Positions 23,086 to 32,288 are shown, counted from the first letter of the stretch. The stretch: 64,000 bases of DNA from Arthrobacter russicus (GCF_031454135.1 NZ_JAVDQF010000001.1:2976001-3040000); one strand, 5' to 3'. The notes: generated by a model from the sequence alone, not told the origin. Numbers and translations: made by a program.

Positions 23086-24711
23086 TCAGCGCAGGGCCGG
23101 CTGCAGCTCTTGGGTGAACAAGGTCGTGCCGTTGATGTCCCGGAGGTTGACGGTCAGCACGTCGTTCGCGTCGAACTTCACTTCGCCGAAGAAATGCGCG
23201 TCGCCCTGGCGTGGGGATTGGTTCGGGTACTCGGCGGTCTTGACGAAAACCGCCTTCGGGCCGAAGGTCCCGTCCAAAACGTTCGGGCCGAAGGTGCCGG
23301 CCGAGATCGGTCCGCTGACGAATTCCCAGAACGGATCGAAGTCGGTGAAAGCCGCGCGTTCCGGGGCGTAGTGGTGCGCTGCGGTGTAATGCACGTCAGC
23401 GGTGAGCCACACCACGTTCCTGACTTTGTTGCGTTTGAACGCCTGCAGCACCCGGGCCAGTTCCAGTTCCTTGCCGAGCGGCTTTCCGTGGTCCCCATTG
23501 CTGAGCGATTCCTGGTTCTTGCCGTCCGGAACCACCAAACCCAGCGGGAGATCGTTGCAAATCACCTTCCAGGTTGCTCTGGAGGAGGAGACCTCCCGGA
23601 TCAGCCAGTCGGTCTGCTCGGGACCGAAAATCTGCGTTTCATAAGGTTCCTTGCCGTCGGTGTTGGGCGATTTGAAGGTTCGCATGTCCAACGCGAAGAC
23701 ATCGAGAGCCGGGCCTCGGCTGAGCTTGCGGTAAATCCGTTGCGGACTGAAACCGCCGGGACGCCAGGCCAGGGAAGCGTCGCCGATCGGGACATTTTCC
23801 TGCCAAGCCTGCCTGGCCCTGGCCGCAAGCACGTCCACCCGCCGCTCGGTGTAACGATCGTCGTCGAGGATCTGGCCCGGGTACCAATTGTTGTGGGTTT
23901 CGTGGTCGTCCCATTGCGCCAAAACCGGTACCTTCGCATAAAGCGCCCGCAGGTTGTGGTCCAGCTGGTTGTAGCGGTGCCGGCCGCGGAACTCGGCGAG
24001 GGTCTCGGCGACCTTGCTGACTTCTTCGGTGACCAGGTTGCGCCACAGCCGGCCATCCGGCTCGGCCACCTCGGCTTGGATCGGATTGTCGGCGTAAATC
24101 GAGTCGCCGGAATGGATGAAGAAATCCGGCTCTGCGTCCAGCATCGCCTGATATCCGCGCATACCGCCGAGTTCCGGATTGATGCCCCACCCCTGACCGG
24201 TCGAGTCGCCGCTCCAGACGAAACTCTGCGGTCGCCGACGGCCCGGGAACGCGAAACGCTCGGGAGTGCCGAAGCTGCCGGTCTCCAGTTCCGAAAGTTG
24301 TCCGGCTTCGTCTTCGAATTGCAGCTCGACGCGGTATTCGGTGCCTGGTTTGAGCGCGGACAGCCACAGCTTCGCGGTGAAATCCGAGTCCGCGGTGGCG
24401 GCCTGCATCGTGTTCCAGCGGCCCCGGACCACTCGCTTGTGCGCGAAACGACCGGTCATCGGAACGCCGTCGCGGTCCAGTTCGGTCAGCGTGGCCAACA
24501 TTTTCCCGGCGCCCGAAGCCCTCGCCCAGAGGATCGCCGAGGTGCTGTCCACCTCACCGATGGCCAGGCCGCTGGGCAGGGTCAGCCGTTGCCGGAGCAG
24601 GGGAGCGGGTGGGTACGCCGCCGACGCGGCGCTCGCCGGGATCAGGGCTCCGGCGACGCCGAACACACCTTGGAGAGCATGCCGGCGCGTCAATCCCGAA
24701 CGGTATTCCAT
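23086..24711 (-). CDS. Tat-exported PhoD-like alkaline phosphatase
   Basis: Secreted phosphodiesterase/alkaline phosphatase of the PhoD family, 541 residues. The N terminus TRRHALQGVFGVAGALIPASAASA is a twin-arginine signal. An N-terminal beta domain (LPSGLAIGEVDSTSAILWARASG) precedes the catalytic domain with FVWSGDSTGQG, DFFIHSGDSIYADNP and WDDHETHNNWYPG, the metal-binding strings of PhoD. Such enzymes release phosphate from phosphodiesters, often teichoic acid or nucleic acid. It diverges from the sugar ABC operon. No Pho box was recognised. Confidence 0.9.
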   Translation of the reverse strand: MEYRSGLTRRHALQGVFGVAGALIPASAASAAYPPAPLLRQRLTLPSGLAIGEVDSTSAILWARASGAGKMLATLTELDRDGVPMTGRFAHKRVVRGRWNTMQAATADSDFTAKLWLSALKPGTEYRVELQFEDEAGQLSELETGSFGTPERFAFPGRRRPQSFVWSGDSTGQGWGINPELGGMRGYQAMLDAEPDFFIHSGDSIYADNPIQAEVAEPDGRLWRNLVTEEVSKVAETLAEFRGRHRYNQLDHNLRALYAKVPVLAQWDDHETHNNWYPGQILDDDRYTERRVDVLAARARQAWQENVPIGDASLAWRPGGFSPQRIYRKLSRGPALDVFALDMRTFKSPNTDGKEPYETQIFGPEQTDWLIREVSSSRATWKVICNDLPLGLVVPDGKNQESLSNGDHGKPLGKELELARVLQAFKRNKVRNVVWLTADVHYTAAHHYAPERAAFTDFDPFWEFVSGPISAGTFGPNVLDGTFGPKAVFVKTAEYPNQSPRQGDAHFFGEVKFDANDVLTVNLRDINGTTLFTQELQPALR

Positions 24712-24922
24712 GCGGCTGAGTCTTGCCGGGAGGATTGAATCGGCGGTGAATCAGGAGTGAACTGGGGCTGGCCGCGGGCTGGGAACTGTACGTCGTTTCC
24801 TGCCTGGCGCGGGAAGAATCCGGTCCCCGAGGTTGCTGCAGATGAAGCAGCTGCCGCGGAAACGGGCTTTCGTCCGAGTTTGCGGTTAACTTTGATTAGT
24901 TCGTACAGGAAACCGAAAGCGG

Positions 24923-25795
24923 GTGATCATGGCACGACGGGAAGCGGGCATCGGGTATGCGCTCTTGGCGCCCAGCCTCTTCGGCATCGCCGCGTTCCTG
25001 CTGTTCCCGATCCTGGTGGTCATCTGGCTCTCGATGCAGCACTGGGACTTGCTCAGCCCGGCCAGTTTCGTCGGCGGGCAGAATTTCATCGACGTTTTCG
25101 GTGATCCGGGATTCGGCCGGTCGCTGCTGGTGACCGGGCTTTTCGTGCTTTTGGTGATTCCGCTGCAAACCGCTTTGGGACTCTTCGCGGCCACTCTGCT
25201 CAGCCGGGGTTTGCCGGGTTCCGGATTCTTCCGGGTGATCTATGTGATCCCGTGGATTTGCGCCCCCTTGGCCTTGGGCGTGGTGTGGAACTGGATCTTC
25301 GCGCCGACCGGCGGCGCGCTCAATGCGCTGCTGGGCCGCAATGTGCCGTGGTTGAGTGATCCGGTTCTGGCCCTGCCGTCGGTGGCCGCGGTCAGCATTT
25401 GGTCCCAGGTGGGCTATGTGACGTTGTTCTTCATGGCCGGCTTGGCGGCGGTGCCGCAGGAGACGCTCGACGCCGCACGGGTGGACGGTGCCAATGCGGT
25501 GCAGACGTTCTGGCGGATCAAGCTTCCCTTGCTGCGGCCGACGATGTTCTTCGTCCTGGTCACCGGGGTCATCTCCAGTTTCCAGGCGTTCGACAGCATC
25601 TATGCGCTCACGCCCAATGGCGGCCCGCAAGGCAGCACCGATGTGATTGCGACCAGGATCTACGCCAAAGCCTTCAAGGATTTCGATGTGGGCCATGCCT
25701 CGGTGATGGCGCTGGTGCTGTTCGTGATCCTGATCGTGGTGACGGTCTTGCAGCAGCTCTACTTCCGCAGGAGGATCACCTATGACCTCGCCTAG
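24923..25795 (+). CDS. Sugar ABC transporter permease (MalF/UgpA type)
   Basis: Inner-membrane permease of 290 residues with six predicted membrane spans, the first at YALLAPSLFGIAAFLLFPILVV cut short here to its start YALLAPSLFGIAAF. The EAA loop for docking the ATPase is ETLDAARVDGANAVQTFWRI (about residues 188-207). The start may be GTG 24923 (AGGA 12 nt upstream) or ATG 24929. It overlaps the next permease by 14 nt. No ATPase gene lies in the cluster, as usual for CUT1 systems that share an MsiK-like ATPase. An imperfect inverted repeat (GGTTGCTGC / GCAGCTGCC, 24831-24855) upstream may be an operator. Confidence 0.9.
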   Translation: MIMARREAGIGYALLAPSLFGIAAFLLFPILVVIWLSMQHWDLLSPASFVGGQNFIDVFGDPGFGRSLLVTGLFVLLVIPLQTALGLFAATLLSRGLPGSGFFRVIYVIPWICAPLALGVVWNWIFAPTGGALNALLGRNVPWLSDPVLALPSVAAVSIWSQVGYVTLFFMAGLAAVPQETLDAARVDGANAVQTFWRIKLPLLRPTMFFVLVTGVISSFQAFDSIYALTPNGGPQGSTDVIATRIYAKAFKDFDVGHASVMALVLFVILIVVTVLQQLYFRRRITYDLA

Positions 25796-26621
25796 CCCGG
25801 CCGTGATCCTGAGAAATGCGGGCGTCTACCTCCTGCTGCTGTTCGGTCTGCTGGTCACCGTGGCGCCGTTCGTGCTTTCCGTGATGACTGCGTTCAAGAC
25901 GCCGGAACAGTTCGCCAGCGAATCGGCATTGCGCCCGCCCAGTCCGGCTACCGGGGAGAACTTCGCCTCGCTTTTCGGCGGGGAGCGCAATTTCGTCGCA
26001 CCGATCGTGGTCACCGCCCAAGTCGTGGGCCTGGTCACGGTCGGCCAACTGCTGTTTTCGGTCCTGGCGGCCTATGCCTTCGCCAGAATCGAATTCCGGT
26101 TCCGGGACGGATTGTTCTGGCTCTACCTGGCGACGCTCATGGTGCCGCAAGTGGTGACGATCATCCCGCTGTACACGTTGTTCTCGCAACTGGGCATCCG
26201 GAATACCTTCTGGGCCCTGGTGTTGCCCTTCCTGTTCGGTTCGCCGTATGCGATTTTCCTGTTGCGCGAGTATTTCCGTTCGATTCCCGAAGACCTGATC
26301 AGCGCCGCCCGGTTGGACGGCGCCGGGACGTTGCGAATCCTCAGGTCCATCGTGGTGCCGTTGAGCCGGCCGATCCTGACCACCCTGACCATCATCACCG
26401 TGGTGACCCATTGGAACAATTTCCTCTGGCCGCTGATCATCACCAGTGGCCGGACCTGGCAGACCGTCACCGTCGCCACCGCCGGTCTGCAGAGCCAGTA
26501 CAACGGCAATTGGACGTTGGTGATGGCCGCGACGACCGTGGCGATCGCCCCGCTGCTGCTGCTTTTCGCGGTCTTCCAGAAGAACATCGTGTCGTCGATC
26601 GCGATCACCGGATTCAAATAG
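25782..26621 (+). CDS. Sugar ABC transporter permease (MalG/UgpE type)
   Basis: Partner permease of 279 residues with six predicted membrane spans and the EAA loop EDLISAARLDGAGTLRILRS (about residues 169-188). It overlaps the upstream permease by 14 nt, so the two are co-translated. Together with the binding protein downstream it forms a CUT1-type importer for an oligosaccharide or glycoside. The substrate is not shown; the neighbouring GH4 enzyme suggests a glucoside. Confidence 0.9.
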   Translation: MTSPSPAVILRNAGVYLLLLFGLLVTVAPFVLSVMTAFKTPEQFASESALRPPSPATGENFASLFGGERNFVAPIVVTAQVVGLVTVGQLLFSVLAAYAFARIEFRFRDGLFWLYLATLMVPQVVTIIPLYTLFSQLGIRNTFWALVLPFLFGSPYAIFLLREYFRSIPEDLISAARLDGAGTLRILRSIVVPLSRPILTTLTIITVVTHWNNFLWPLIITSGRTWQTVTVATAGLQSQYNGNWTLVMAATTVAIAPLLLLFAVFQKNIVSSIAITGFK

Positions 26622-26643
26622 GCCGCAACCCAAGGAGAAAGCA

Positions 26644-27966
26644 ATGAAGATCTGGCAGAAGTCCGCGCTCGCCGTGGCCGCGGCATTGGCCCTGACCACG
26701 ACGGCGTGCTCGCCGGCAGATCCGGGCGGCACCGGCTCGGCCGCGACGACCACGGTGACCGTCCGGCTGTGGGACGAGCAGGTGCAGAAAGCCTACGAAT
26801 CCTCATTCCGGGAGTTCGAATCGAAGAATCCCGGAATCACGGTGAAGACCGTGCTGGAACCCTTTGCCACCTATTTCAACAAGCTCCGCACGGATGTCTC
26901 CGCTGGGAATGCGGACGACATCTTCTGGATTTCATCCTCGTACTTCTCGCCTTATGCGGACAGCGGCTCGCTGCTGCCGATCGGCGCGGATTTCGATGCG
27001 GCCAAGGCCGGATGGGTTCCGGCGGCGGTCAGCCAATACACGCGCAACGGCACTTTGTGGGGAGTGCCGCAGCTGACCGACGGCGGAATCGGGATCTATT
27101 ACAACAAAGACCTGGTGGCCAAGGCGGGGGTCTCCTTGGCGGACCTGCAGTGGAACCCGACCGATCCGGCCAAGGACACCTTCCTCAAGGCTGCGCAGAA
27201 ACTGACTGTCGACGCGGCCGGGAAAACCGCCGACGATCCGGCGTTCGATGTGGGCAACATCGTGCAATACGGGTACAACGCGAGCCAGGATCTGCAGGCG
27301 ATCTATTACAACTTCATCGGCCAGAACGGCGGCGAATTCCAAAACGGCGAAGACTTTGTTTTCGCTTCGCCGCAAAGCACCCAGGCTTTCCAGTACATCA
27401 TCGATCTGATCAACAAATACCATGTGTCCCCGGGCGCCGCGAACAGCAACGACAACGGTGATTTCATGCGGGACCAGTTCATCCAGGGCAAGATCGCAAT
27501 GTTCCAATCCGGCACCTACAACTTGGCGAACGTGGCCCAGGGGGCCAGCTTCCCGTGGGCGGTCGCGCCGATGCCGGCCGGCCCGGCAGGCGCGGTCTCG
27601 GTAGTGAACAACATCATTGCGGCGGGCAATGCGAAGACCGGGAACAAGGACGCGACGAACAAGGTGCTGCAATGGCTCGGCTCGGCCGAGGGTGCGAAGT
27701 TCATCGGAGCCGAGGGAGCCGCCGATCCCGCGGTACTCGGTGCGCAAGACGCGTACCGCAACTACTGGAATGCAAAGGGCGTCGACGTTTCGCAGTTCGC
27801 CAAGGCTGCGCAGGGCAAAACCATCCAGGCCCCGGTGGGCACCAACTACGGGGCCGCGGTGAACGCCTGGAAGCCGATTTTCAATGAGATGTTCCTGGGC
27901 CGCACGCCGGTTGCCGAAGGGTTGAAACAAGCGCAGGACGCTGCGAACAAGGCGGTCAAGGGCTGA
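26644..27966 (+). CDS. Sugar ABC transporter substrate-binding lipoprotein
   Basis: Extracellular binding protein family 1, 440 residues. The N terminus MKIWQKSALAVAAALALTTTAC is a lipoprotein signal in which Cys is residue 22; the full stretch is the leader. The mature part opens with VTVRLWDEQVQKAYESSF, and the fold continues with NKLRTDVSAGNADDIFW, LWGVPQLTDGGIGIYYNKDL and FIQGKIAMFQSGTYNL, all typical of CUT1 binding proteins. A strong AAGGAG site lies 7-12 nt before the ATG. It lies 22 nt after the second permease, third in the operon. Confidence 0.92.
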   Translation: MKIWQKSALAVAAALALTTTACSPADPGGTGSAATTTVTVRLWDEQVQKAYESSFREFESKNPGITVKTVLEPFATYFNKLRTDVSAGNADDIFWISSSYFSPYADSGSLLPIGADFDAAKAGWVPAAVSQYTRNGTLWGVPQLTDGGIGIYYNKDLVAKAGVSLADLQWNPTDPAKDTFLKAAQKLTVDAAGKTADDPAFDVGNIVQYGYNASQDLQAIYYNFIGQNGGEFQNGEDFVFASPQSTQAFQYIIDLINKYHVSPGAANSNDNGDFMRDQFIQGKIAMFQSGTYNLANVAQGASFPWAVAPMPAGPAGAVSVVNNIIAAGNAKTGNKDATNKVLQWLGSAEGAKFIGAEGAADPAVLGAQDAYRNYWNAKGVDVSQFAKAAQGKTIQAPVGTNYGAAVNAWKPIFNEMFLGRTPVAEGLKQAQDAANKAVKG

Positions 27967-27982
27967 ACGGCAGCCCCGGAAT

Positions 27983-29311
27983 TCACTGCCAGAGCAGCTT
28001 GAGTTCCGGGAAAGCGGTTTCGTAGCCTTGCAGCAGTCGCCGCCCCAAAGATTCGTCGCCGACCAGCGGATGCAGGCTGAAGGCGAGCTGCGCCTGGTCC
28101 CGTTCGCCGTGCAGGGCCGCCCGGACGACTGCGGTTTCCACGGCTTTGAGCTGGGCGATCAGGCCGAGTTGGTGCATCGACGGCGTCGAAAGCAACGGCA
28201 GAGCCCGGGCGCCCGAGGCATCGACCCGGCTGGGCACTTCGAGCACCGCGTCCGGCTCCAGCGCCGGCATGGTGTTCCCATTGCGCACATTGAGGATCAA
28301 CTCGGCCGGCGTACCGGTAAGCAGGGCGTTCATCGCGGCCAAGGCGACTTCTTCATAGCCGCCGCCGGCGAGGTCCGGCTCGTCGCGGGGTTCGCCGTCG
28401 TTCCGGGCCTCGGCGAGGTAGCCCTGCTCGCGGGCCCGGCGCGCGGCATCCCAGTGCCGGAACGCCTCGGGTCCGTGGAACTGCGGATAGCTGCTGCGTT
28501 GCGCATGCGCAATCGACTCGCCCCGGGTCTGCGGAGCCTGCTGCACTGCGGCGAGCGCAGCTTCGCGGCGGTAGTAGTAAAACAGGTACTCGTTCGGCAG
28601 CGAGCCCAGGGACCTCAGGAAATCCGCACCGAAGAGCCGCCCCTCTTCGAAACTGTCCAGTCGGTCCGCGGCGGCCAGCAGTCCGGGCAGGCGATCTGTG
28701 CCGGCCTCGGTCAAGCCGTTCAACCAGCCCAAGTGATTCAGCCCGAAGTAGTCGACACCGGCCATGCCGTCCAGCGAGACCCCGGCCGCTGCGGCAGCCC
28801 GCCGGACCAAACCCAGTGGCGAATCGCAGATGCCGATCACCTGTCCCGGAAGCAGAGTTTGCAGCGCTTGGGTGACCATGCCGGCCGGGTTCGTGAAGTT
28901 GACCAGCCAAGCCTCCGGGCAGTGCTCCGCCATCGCGCCGGCCAGCGAGTGCATGTACGGGATCGAGCGCAGGGCGTAACTGATTCCGCCGGCTCCGGTG
29001 GTTTCCTGCCCGAGCACCCCGAGCCGCAGAGCCACGCGTTCGTCCAGAACCCGCCCGGCGGTGCCGCCGACCCGGGTGGCCGCGAACACCACGTCTGCAC
29101 CGGGCAGGGCTTCTTCGAGCGATTCCCGGAGTTCCACCGGCGGGCCGGGGAATGGCATCGCCTCGATCACCGCCAGGATGGCCCGGAGCCGGTCCGGGTC
29201 GACATCGTGCAACACCACGGAATCGATCAACCCGGAGTGCGTCCCGGTGCTCAGCGCCCGGTACACCAAAGGAACCCGAAAGCCGCCGCCACCCGCAATC
29301 ACCAGACGCAT
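27983..29311 (-). CDS. Glycoside hydrolase family 4, probable 6-phospho-beta-glucosidase
   Basis: NAD- and metal-dependent glycosidase that works by an oxidation-elimination route. The 442 residues start with the nucleotide-binding loop RLVIAGGGGFRVPLVYRAL. It has FTNPAGMVTQALQ, the metal ligand Cys in ICDSPLGLVRRA and His in GLNHLGW. The order resembles BglT/LicH-type 6-phospho-beta-glucosidases more than alpha-galactosidases. The start MRL at 29311 is preceded at 7 nt by CAGAAT, a possible leaderless -10; an in-frame ATG at 29320 is the alternative. It converges on the ABC operon and diverges from a PfkB kinase. Specificity is inferred. Confidence 0.82.
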   Translation of the reverse strand: MRLVIAGGGGFRVPLVYRALSTGTHSGLIDSVVLHDVDPDRLRAILAVIEAMPFPGPPVELRESLEEALPGADVVFAATRVGGTAGRVLDERVALRLGVLGQETTGAGGISYALRSIPYMHSLAGAMAEHCPEAWLVNFTNPAGMVTQALQTLLPGQVIGICDSPLGLVRRAAAAAGVSLDGMAGVDYFGLNHLGWLNGLTEAGTDRLPGLLAAADRLDSFEEGRLFGADFLRSLGSLPNEYLFYYYRREAALAAVQQAPQTRGESIAHAQRSSYPQFHGPEAFRHWDAARRAREQGYLAEARNDGEPRDEPDLAGGGYEEVALAAMNALLTGTPAELILNVRNGNTMPALEPDAVLEVPSRVDASGARALPLLSTPSMHQLGLIAQLKAVETAVVRAALHGERDQAQLAFSLHPLVGDESLGRRLLQGYETAFPELKLLWQ

Positions 29312-29336
29312 GAGGTCCATTCTGCCTGCCACATCC

Positions 29337-29396
29337 GCCGAGCGTTGACTTGTGGCGGTCAAAACCCTTGTTAGCCGCCACAAGTCAACGCTCGGC
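29337..29396. repeat. Perfect 22-bp inverted repeat between divergent genes
   Basis: Arms GCCGAGCGTTGACTTGTGGC(GG) and its exact complement are separated by 16 nt. It lies between the starts of the GH4 gene and the PfkB kinase gene, where a terminator is not expected. Each arm contains TTGACT, which could act as a -35 box in either direction. It could be a two-way operator or a member of a dispersed palindromic family. Confidence 0.75.
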
Positions 29397-29409
29397 GCGG
29401 AGAGACGAG

Positions 29410-29415
29410 TAGGCT
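29410..29415 (+). promoter_or_regulatory. Putative -10 box of a leaderless PfkB-kinase promoter
   Basis: TAGGCT lies 6 nt upstream of the kinase ATG at 29422. There is no Shine-Dalgarno site. Confidence 0.45.
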
Positions 29416-29421
29416 CGTGGC

Positions 29422-30525
29422 ATGAAACCGGGGGCAAACGCCACACAGAAGCGATTCGATCCGCTCGCCGCGCACCGCGGTCCGGAACAGCCGCAATTCG
29501 ATTTGATCCTGAGCGGGTCGGTGTTCTTCGACATCATCTTCACCGGCCTGGCCGAACTGCCGGAAAAAGGCACCGAAATCTTCAGCGACGGCATGGGTTC
29601 CTGCCCGGGCGGGGTGGCCAACCAGGCGATTGCGGCCAGCCGGCTGGGATTGAACACCAGCTTGGCCGCAGCGTTCGGCGACGACGGCTACGGTGATTTC
29701 AACTGGACCGTGCTGTGCGACCAGGAGCATGTGGACTTGGGCAATTCTGAGCGCTTCGACGGTTGGCATTCACCGGTGACGGTTTCGCTCTCCGTGCACA
29801 AGGACCGTTCGATGATCTCGCACGGGCATCCGGCACCGAAATCGGCCACCGAGTTGTTCGGTGGGAATCCACCCGGTGCACGAGCCGCCGTGGTCTCCTT
29901 GGAACCGCAGATCGAGCCCTGGGCCATCACCGCGGCGCGCCAAGGCACCAAACTGTTCGGCGACGTCGGCTGGGATCCCAGCGGGCAGTGGCCGGTGGAA
30001 ACTCTGCAGCACCTGGAACATTTCTATGCGTTCATGCCCAATGGCCCCGAAGCGATGGCTTTCACCCGGACCGATGATCCCTGGGCGGCGCTCTACGCTC
30101 TCGCGGACCGGGTCCCGGTGGCCGTGGTGACGGTCGGCGAGCAAGGCGCGATGGCGATCGACGCGGAAAGCGGCGAAGAGGAGTGGGTGCCGGCGCTGCC
30201 GGTCCAAGCGTGGGACCCCACCGGTGCCGGCGACTGTTTCGGCGCGGCCTTCGTGATGGGAACCCTGGCCGGTTGGCGGCTTGCTGACCGGCTCAGTTTC
30301 GCGAACCTCTGCGCGTCGTTGTCCGTGCAACAGGTGGGCGGTTCGCTCGCCGCGCCCGGTTGGGGCGACATCGCGGACTGGTGGCACCGGATGAATTCGG
30401 CCCGGGCCGGGGTCCGAAAACAGTGGCTGAGGCGCTACGCCTTCCTCGAGGACCTGGTCCTGGACGTGCCTTCGGAGGCGGTGCGCAGGGCCACTGCCAC
30501 CATCGCGCACCATTCCGACGCCTGA
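29422..30525 (+). CDS. PfkB-family carbohydrate kinase
   Basis: ATP-dependent sugar kinase of 367 residues. The N-terminal PfkB signature is SCPGGVANQAIAASRLGLNT (about residues 57-76). The C-terminal signature WDPTGAGDCFGAAFVMG (about 264-280) holds the catalytic Asp and anion hole. Substrate contact regions point to a ribokinase-like fold without identifying the sugar. It lies beside a GH4 phospho-glycosidase and an ABC (not PTS) importer, so it could phosphorylate the imported glycoside or a released sugar. The ATG at 29422 is set by the -10 box just upstream. Confidence 0.88.
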   Translation: MKPGANATQKRFDPLAAHRGPEQPQFDLILSGSVFFDIIFTGLAELPEKGTEIFSDGMGSCPGGVANQAIAASRLGLNTSLAAAFGDDGYGDFNWTVLCDQEHVDLGNSERFDGWHSPVTVSLSVHKDRSMISHGHPAPKSATELFGGNPPGARAAVVSLEPQIEPWAITAARQGTKLFGDVGWDPSGQWPVETLQHLEHFYAFMPNGPEAMAFTRTDDPWAALYALADRVPVAVVTVGEQGAMAIDAESGEEEWVPALPVQAWDPTGAGDCFGAAFVMGTLAGWRLADRLSFANLCASLSVQQVGGSLAAPGWGDIADWWHRMNSARAGVRKQWLRRYAFLEDLVLDVPSEAVRRATATIAHHSDA

Positions 30526-30548
30526 GCCGTTCCGGTCGCCTGCGCACT

Positions 30549-30554
30549 TAGACT
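30549..30554 (+). promoter_or_regulatory. Putative -10 box of a leaderless alr promoter
   Basis: TAGACT lies 6 nt upstream of GTG 30561, which decides that start over TTG 30558. Confidence 0.45.
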
Positions 30555-30560
30555 GGTTTG

Positions 30561-31736
30561 GTGAACCGCGCAGATTTCCCCCCTGAACGCCAAGCCGTGA
30601 TCGACCTCGAGGCGATCCGGCAAAACGTCCGCCGGATCGCCCAGATCGCTTCGCCGGCGAAGGTCATGGCAGTGGTCAAGGCCGATGGGTACGGCCACGG
30701 CGCGGTGCCGGTGGCGACGGCAGCGTTGCAGGCCGGAGCCGCCTGGATCGGCGTGGCGCACGTCCGCGAAGCGCTGGAGTTGCGGGCGGACGGCATCGAG
30801 GCGCCGATCCTGGCCTGGCTGCACACCGCGGCAACTGACTTCGGCTCCGCGGTCGAGGCCGGGATCGATCTCGGCGTCTCCGGTTGGGAACTCGCGCACA
30901 TTGTGGCAGCGGCCCGGGAACAGCAACGCCCAGCCCGGGTACATTTGAAGATCGACACCGGTCTGGGCCGCAACGGCAGCACCAGTGCACTCTGGGATTC
31001 GGTGATCGGCGAAGCGCTCGAGTACCAAGACGAGGGCTTGCTGCGCGTGGTGGGCTTGTTCTCGCACTTGGCCGTCGCGGACGAGCCGCACCGGGAAGAA
31101 ACCGATGTGCAGTTGCGCCGGTTCCGCGAAGCCGTGGCCATCGCGGAAGATGCCGGAGTCGACGTCGAAGTGCGCCATTTGGCGAATACTCCGGCGATCT
31201 TCTCCCGGCCGGACACGCATTTCGACTTGGTCCGGGCCGGCATCGGACTCTATGGGCTCTCGCCGTTCGCCGGTCAGACTTCTGAGGATTTGGGCCTCAA
31301 ACCGGCCATGACGCTGAAGACTTTCGTGGCCCATTGCAAAGACGTGCCGGCCGAGCAAGGCGTCTCCTACGGGCTGCACTACCGGACCGGTGAACCGAGC
31401 ACTCTGGCCCTGATCCCGCTCGGCTACGGCGATGGGGTGCCCCGGATCGCGACCGGTGGCCCGGTGCGGATCGGTACCGAAATCTATCCAGTGGTCGGTC
31501 GGATCGCGATGGACCAGATGGTCGTGGACCTCGGCCCGGGCAACAGGGTGGCGGACGGCGAATCGCTGCTCGGGCGGGAAGCAGTGCTGTTCGGCGCAGC
31601 CGAGGCCGGCGATCCTTCGGTGGATCTCTGGGCGGCAGCAGCGGGCACCCTCAATTACGAGGTGGTGACCCGGATCGCGCCCAGGGTGCCCAGGGTGTAT
31701 CTGCACGCCGGGGCCGCCGCGGAAGCCGCAGAATGA
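30561..31736 (+). CDS. alr: Alanine racemase
   Basis: PLP enzyme making D-alanine for peptidoglycan; 391 residues, normal length. The PLP lysine lies in VVKADGYGHGA (Lys near residue 37), the base tyrosine in GVSYGLHYRT (near 275), and GRIAMDQMVVDLG is the conserved substrate loop. It overlaps tsaE by 4 nt and heads the cluster alr-tsaE-tsaB-rimI-tsaD, a common actinobacterial order. The start is GTG 30561, 6 nt after a -10 box. Confidence 0.96.
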   Translation: MNRADFPPERQAVIDLEAIRQNVRRIAQIASPAKVMAVVKADGYGHGAVPVATAALQAGAAWIGVAHVREALELRADGIEAPILAWLHTAATDFGSAVEAGIDLGVSGWELAHIVAAAREQQRPARVHLKIDTGLGRNGSTSALWDSVIGEALEYQDEGLLRVVGLFSHLAVADEPHREETDVQLRRFREAVAIAEDAGVDVEVRHLANTPAIFSRPDTHFDLVRAGIGLYGLSPFAGQTSEDLGLKPAMTLKTFVAHCKDVPAEQGVSYGLHYRTGEPSTLALIPLGYGDGVPRIATGGPVRIGTEIYPVVGRIAMDQMVVDLGPGNRVADGESLLGREAVLFGAAEAGDPSVDLWAAAAGTLNYEVVTRIAPRVPRVYLHAGAAAEAAE

Positions 31737-32230
31737 AGCTCGATGTTCCCGATCTGGCTGGGACCCGGCGGCTCGCCAGGGCTTTGGCAGGGCTCCTCCG
31801 GGCCGGCGATCTGATCATCCTTTCCGGTGAACTGGGAGCCGGGAAAACCACGTTCACCCAGGCTTTGGGCGAGCAGCTGGGGGTACGGGCCGGTATCATC
31901 TCGCCGACGTTCGTGCTGGTCCGGATCCATCCTTCGCTGGTCGGGGGGCCGGATTTGGTGCATGTCGACGCCTATCGGCTGGCCTCTGCGGCCGAGATCG
32001 ACGACATCGACCTCGAGAACACCATGGACGTTTCGGTCACGGTGGTGGAGTGGGGCGACGGCCGAGTGGAACACCTGAGCGATTCCTATCTGCGGATCCG
32101 GCTGAACCGCGGCGCTGCCGACGAAGCCGGAGCTGCTGGAGATGCCGACGACGAGCCGCGCAGCATTGACCTGATGGCCGTCGGGCCGCGCTGGGAAGGC
32201 ACGGACTTCAGTTCGCTCCTCGGGTCGTGA
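31733..32230 (+). CDS. tsaE: tRNA t6A synthesis ATPase TsaE
   Basis: ATPase partner of the TsaB-TsaD complex that makes N6-threonylcarbamoyladenosine at position 37 of ANN-decoding tRNAs. The 165 residues have the Walker A GELGAGKTTFTQALGEQLGV (about residues 30-49), the switch-like SPTFVLVRIH, and HVDAYRLAS and VVEWGDG, all family marks. A C-terminal tail of about 20 residues exceeds the shortest homologues. The ATG overlaps the alr stop. Confidence 0.95.
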   Translation: MKLDVPDLAGTRRLARALAGLLRAGDLIILSGELGAGKTTFTQALGEQLGVRAGIISPTFVLVRIHPSLVGGPDLVHVDAYRLASAAEIDDIDLENTMDVSVTVVEWGDGRVEHLSDSYLRIRLNRGAADEAGAAGDADDEPRSIDLMAVGPRWEGTDFSSLLGS

Positions 32231-32288
32231 TGCCGGCGGAAGCTCCTGGCCCCGAAGCCGCGCGGCACCGCCGGTCTGCACCATCCCG

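Noticed and set aside
24831-24855. Imperfect inverted repeat upstream of the sugar ABC operon as a LacI operator
   Set aside because: Two of nine arm positions mismatch, the centre is not CG, and no promoter pair fits around it. Mentioned under the permease but not listed as a site.
30676-30990. Minus-strand frame inside alr
   Set aside because: Shadow frame, Arg/Pro-rich, no start signal.
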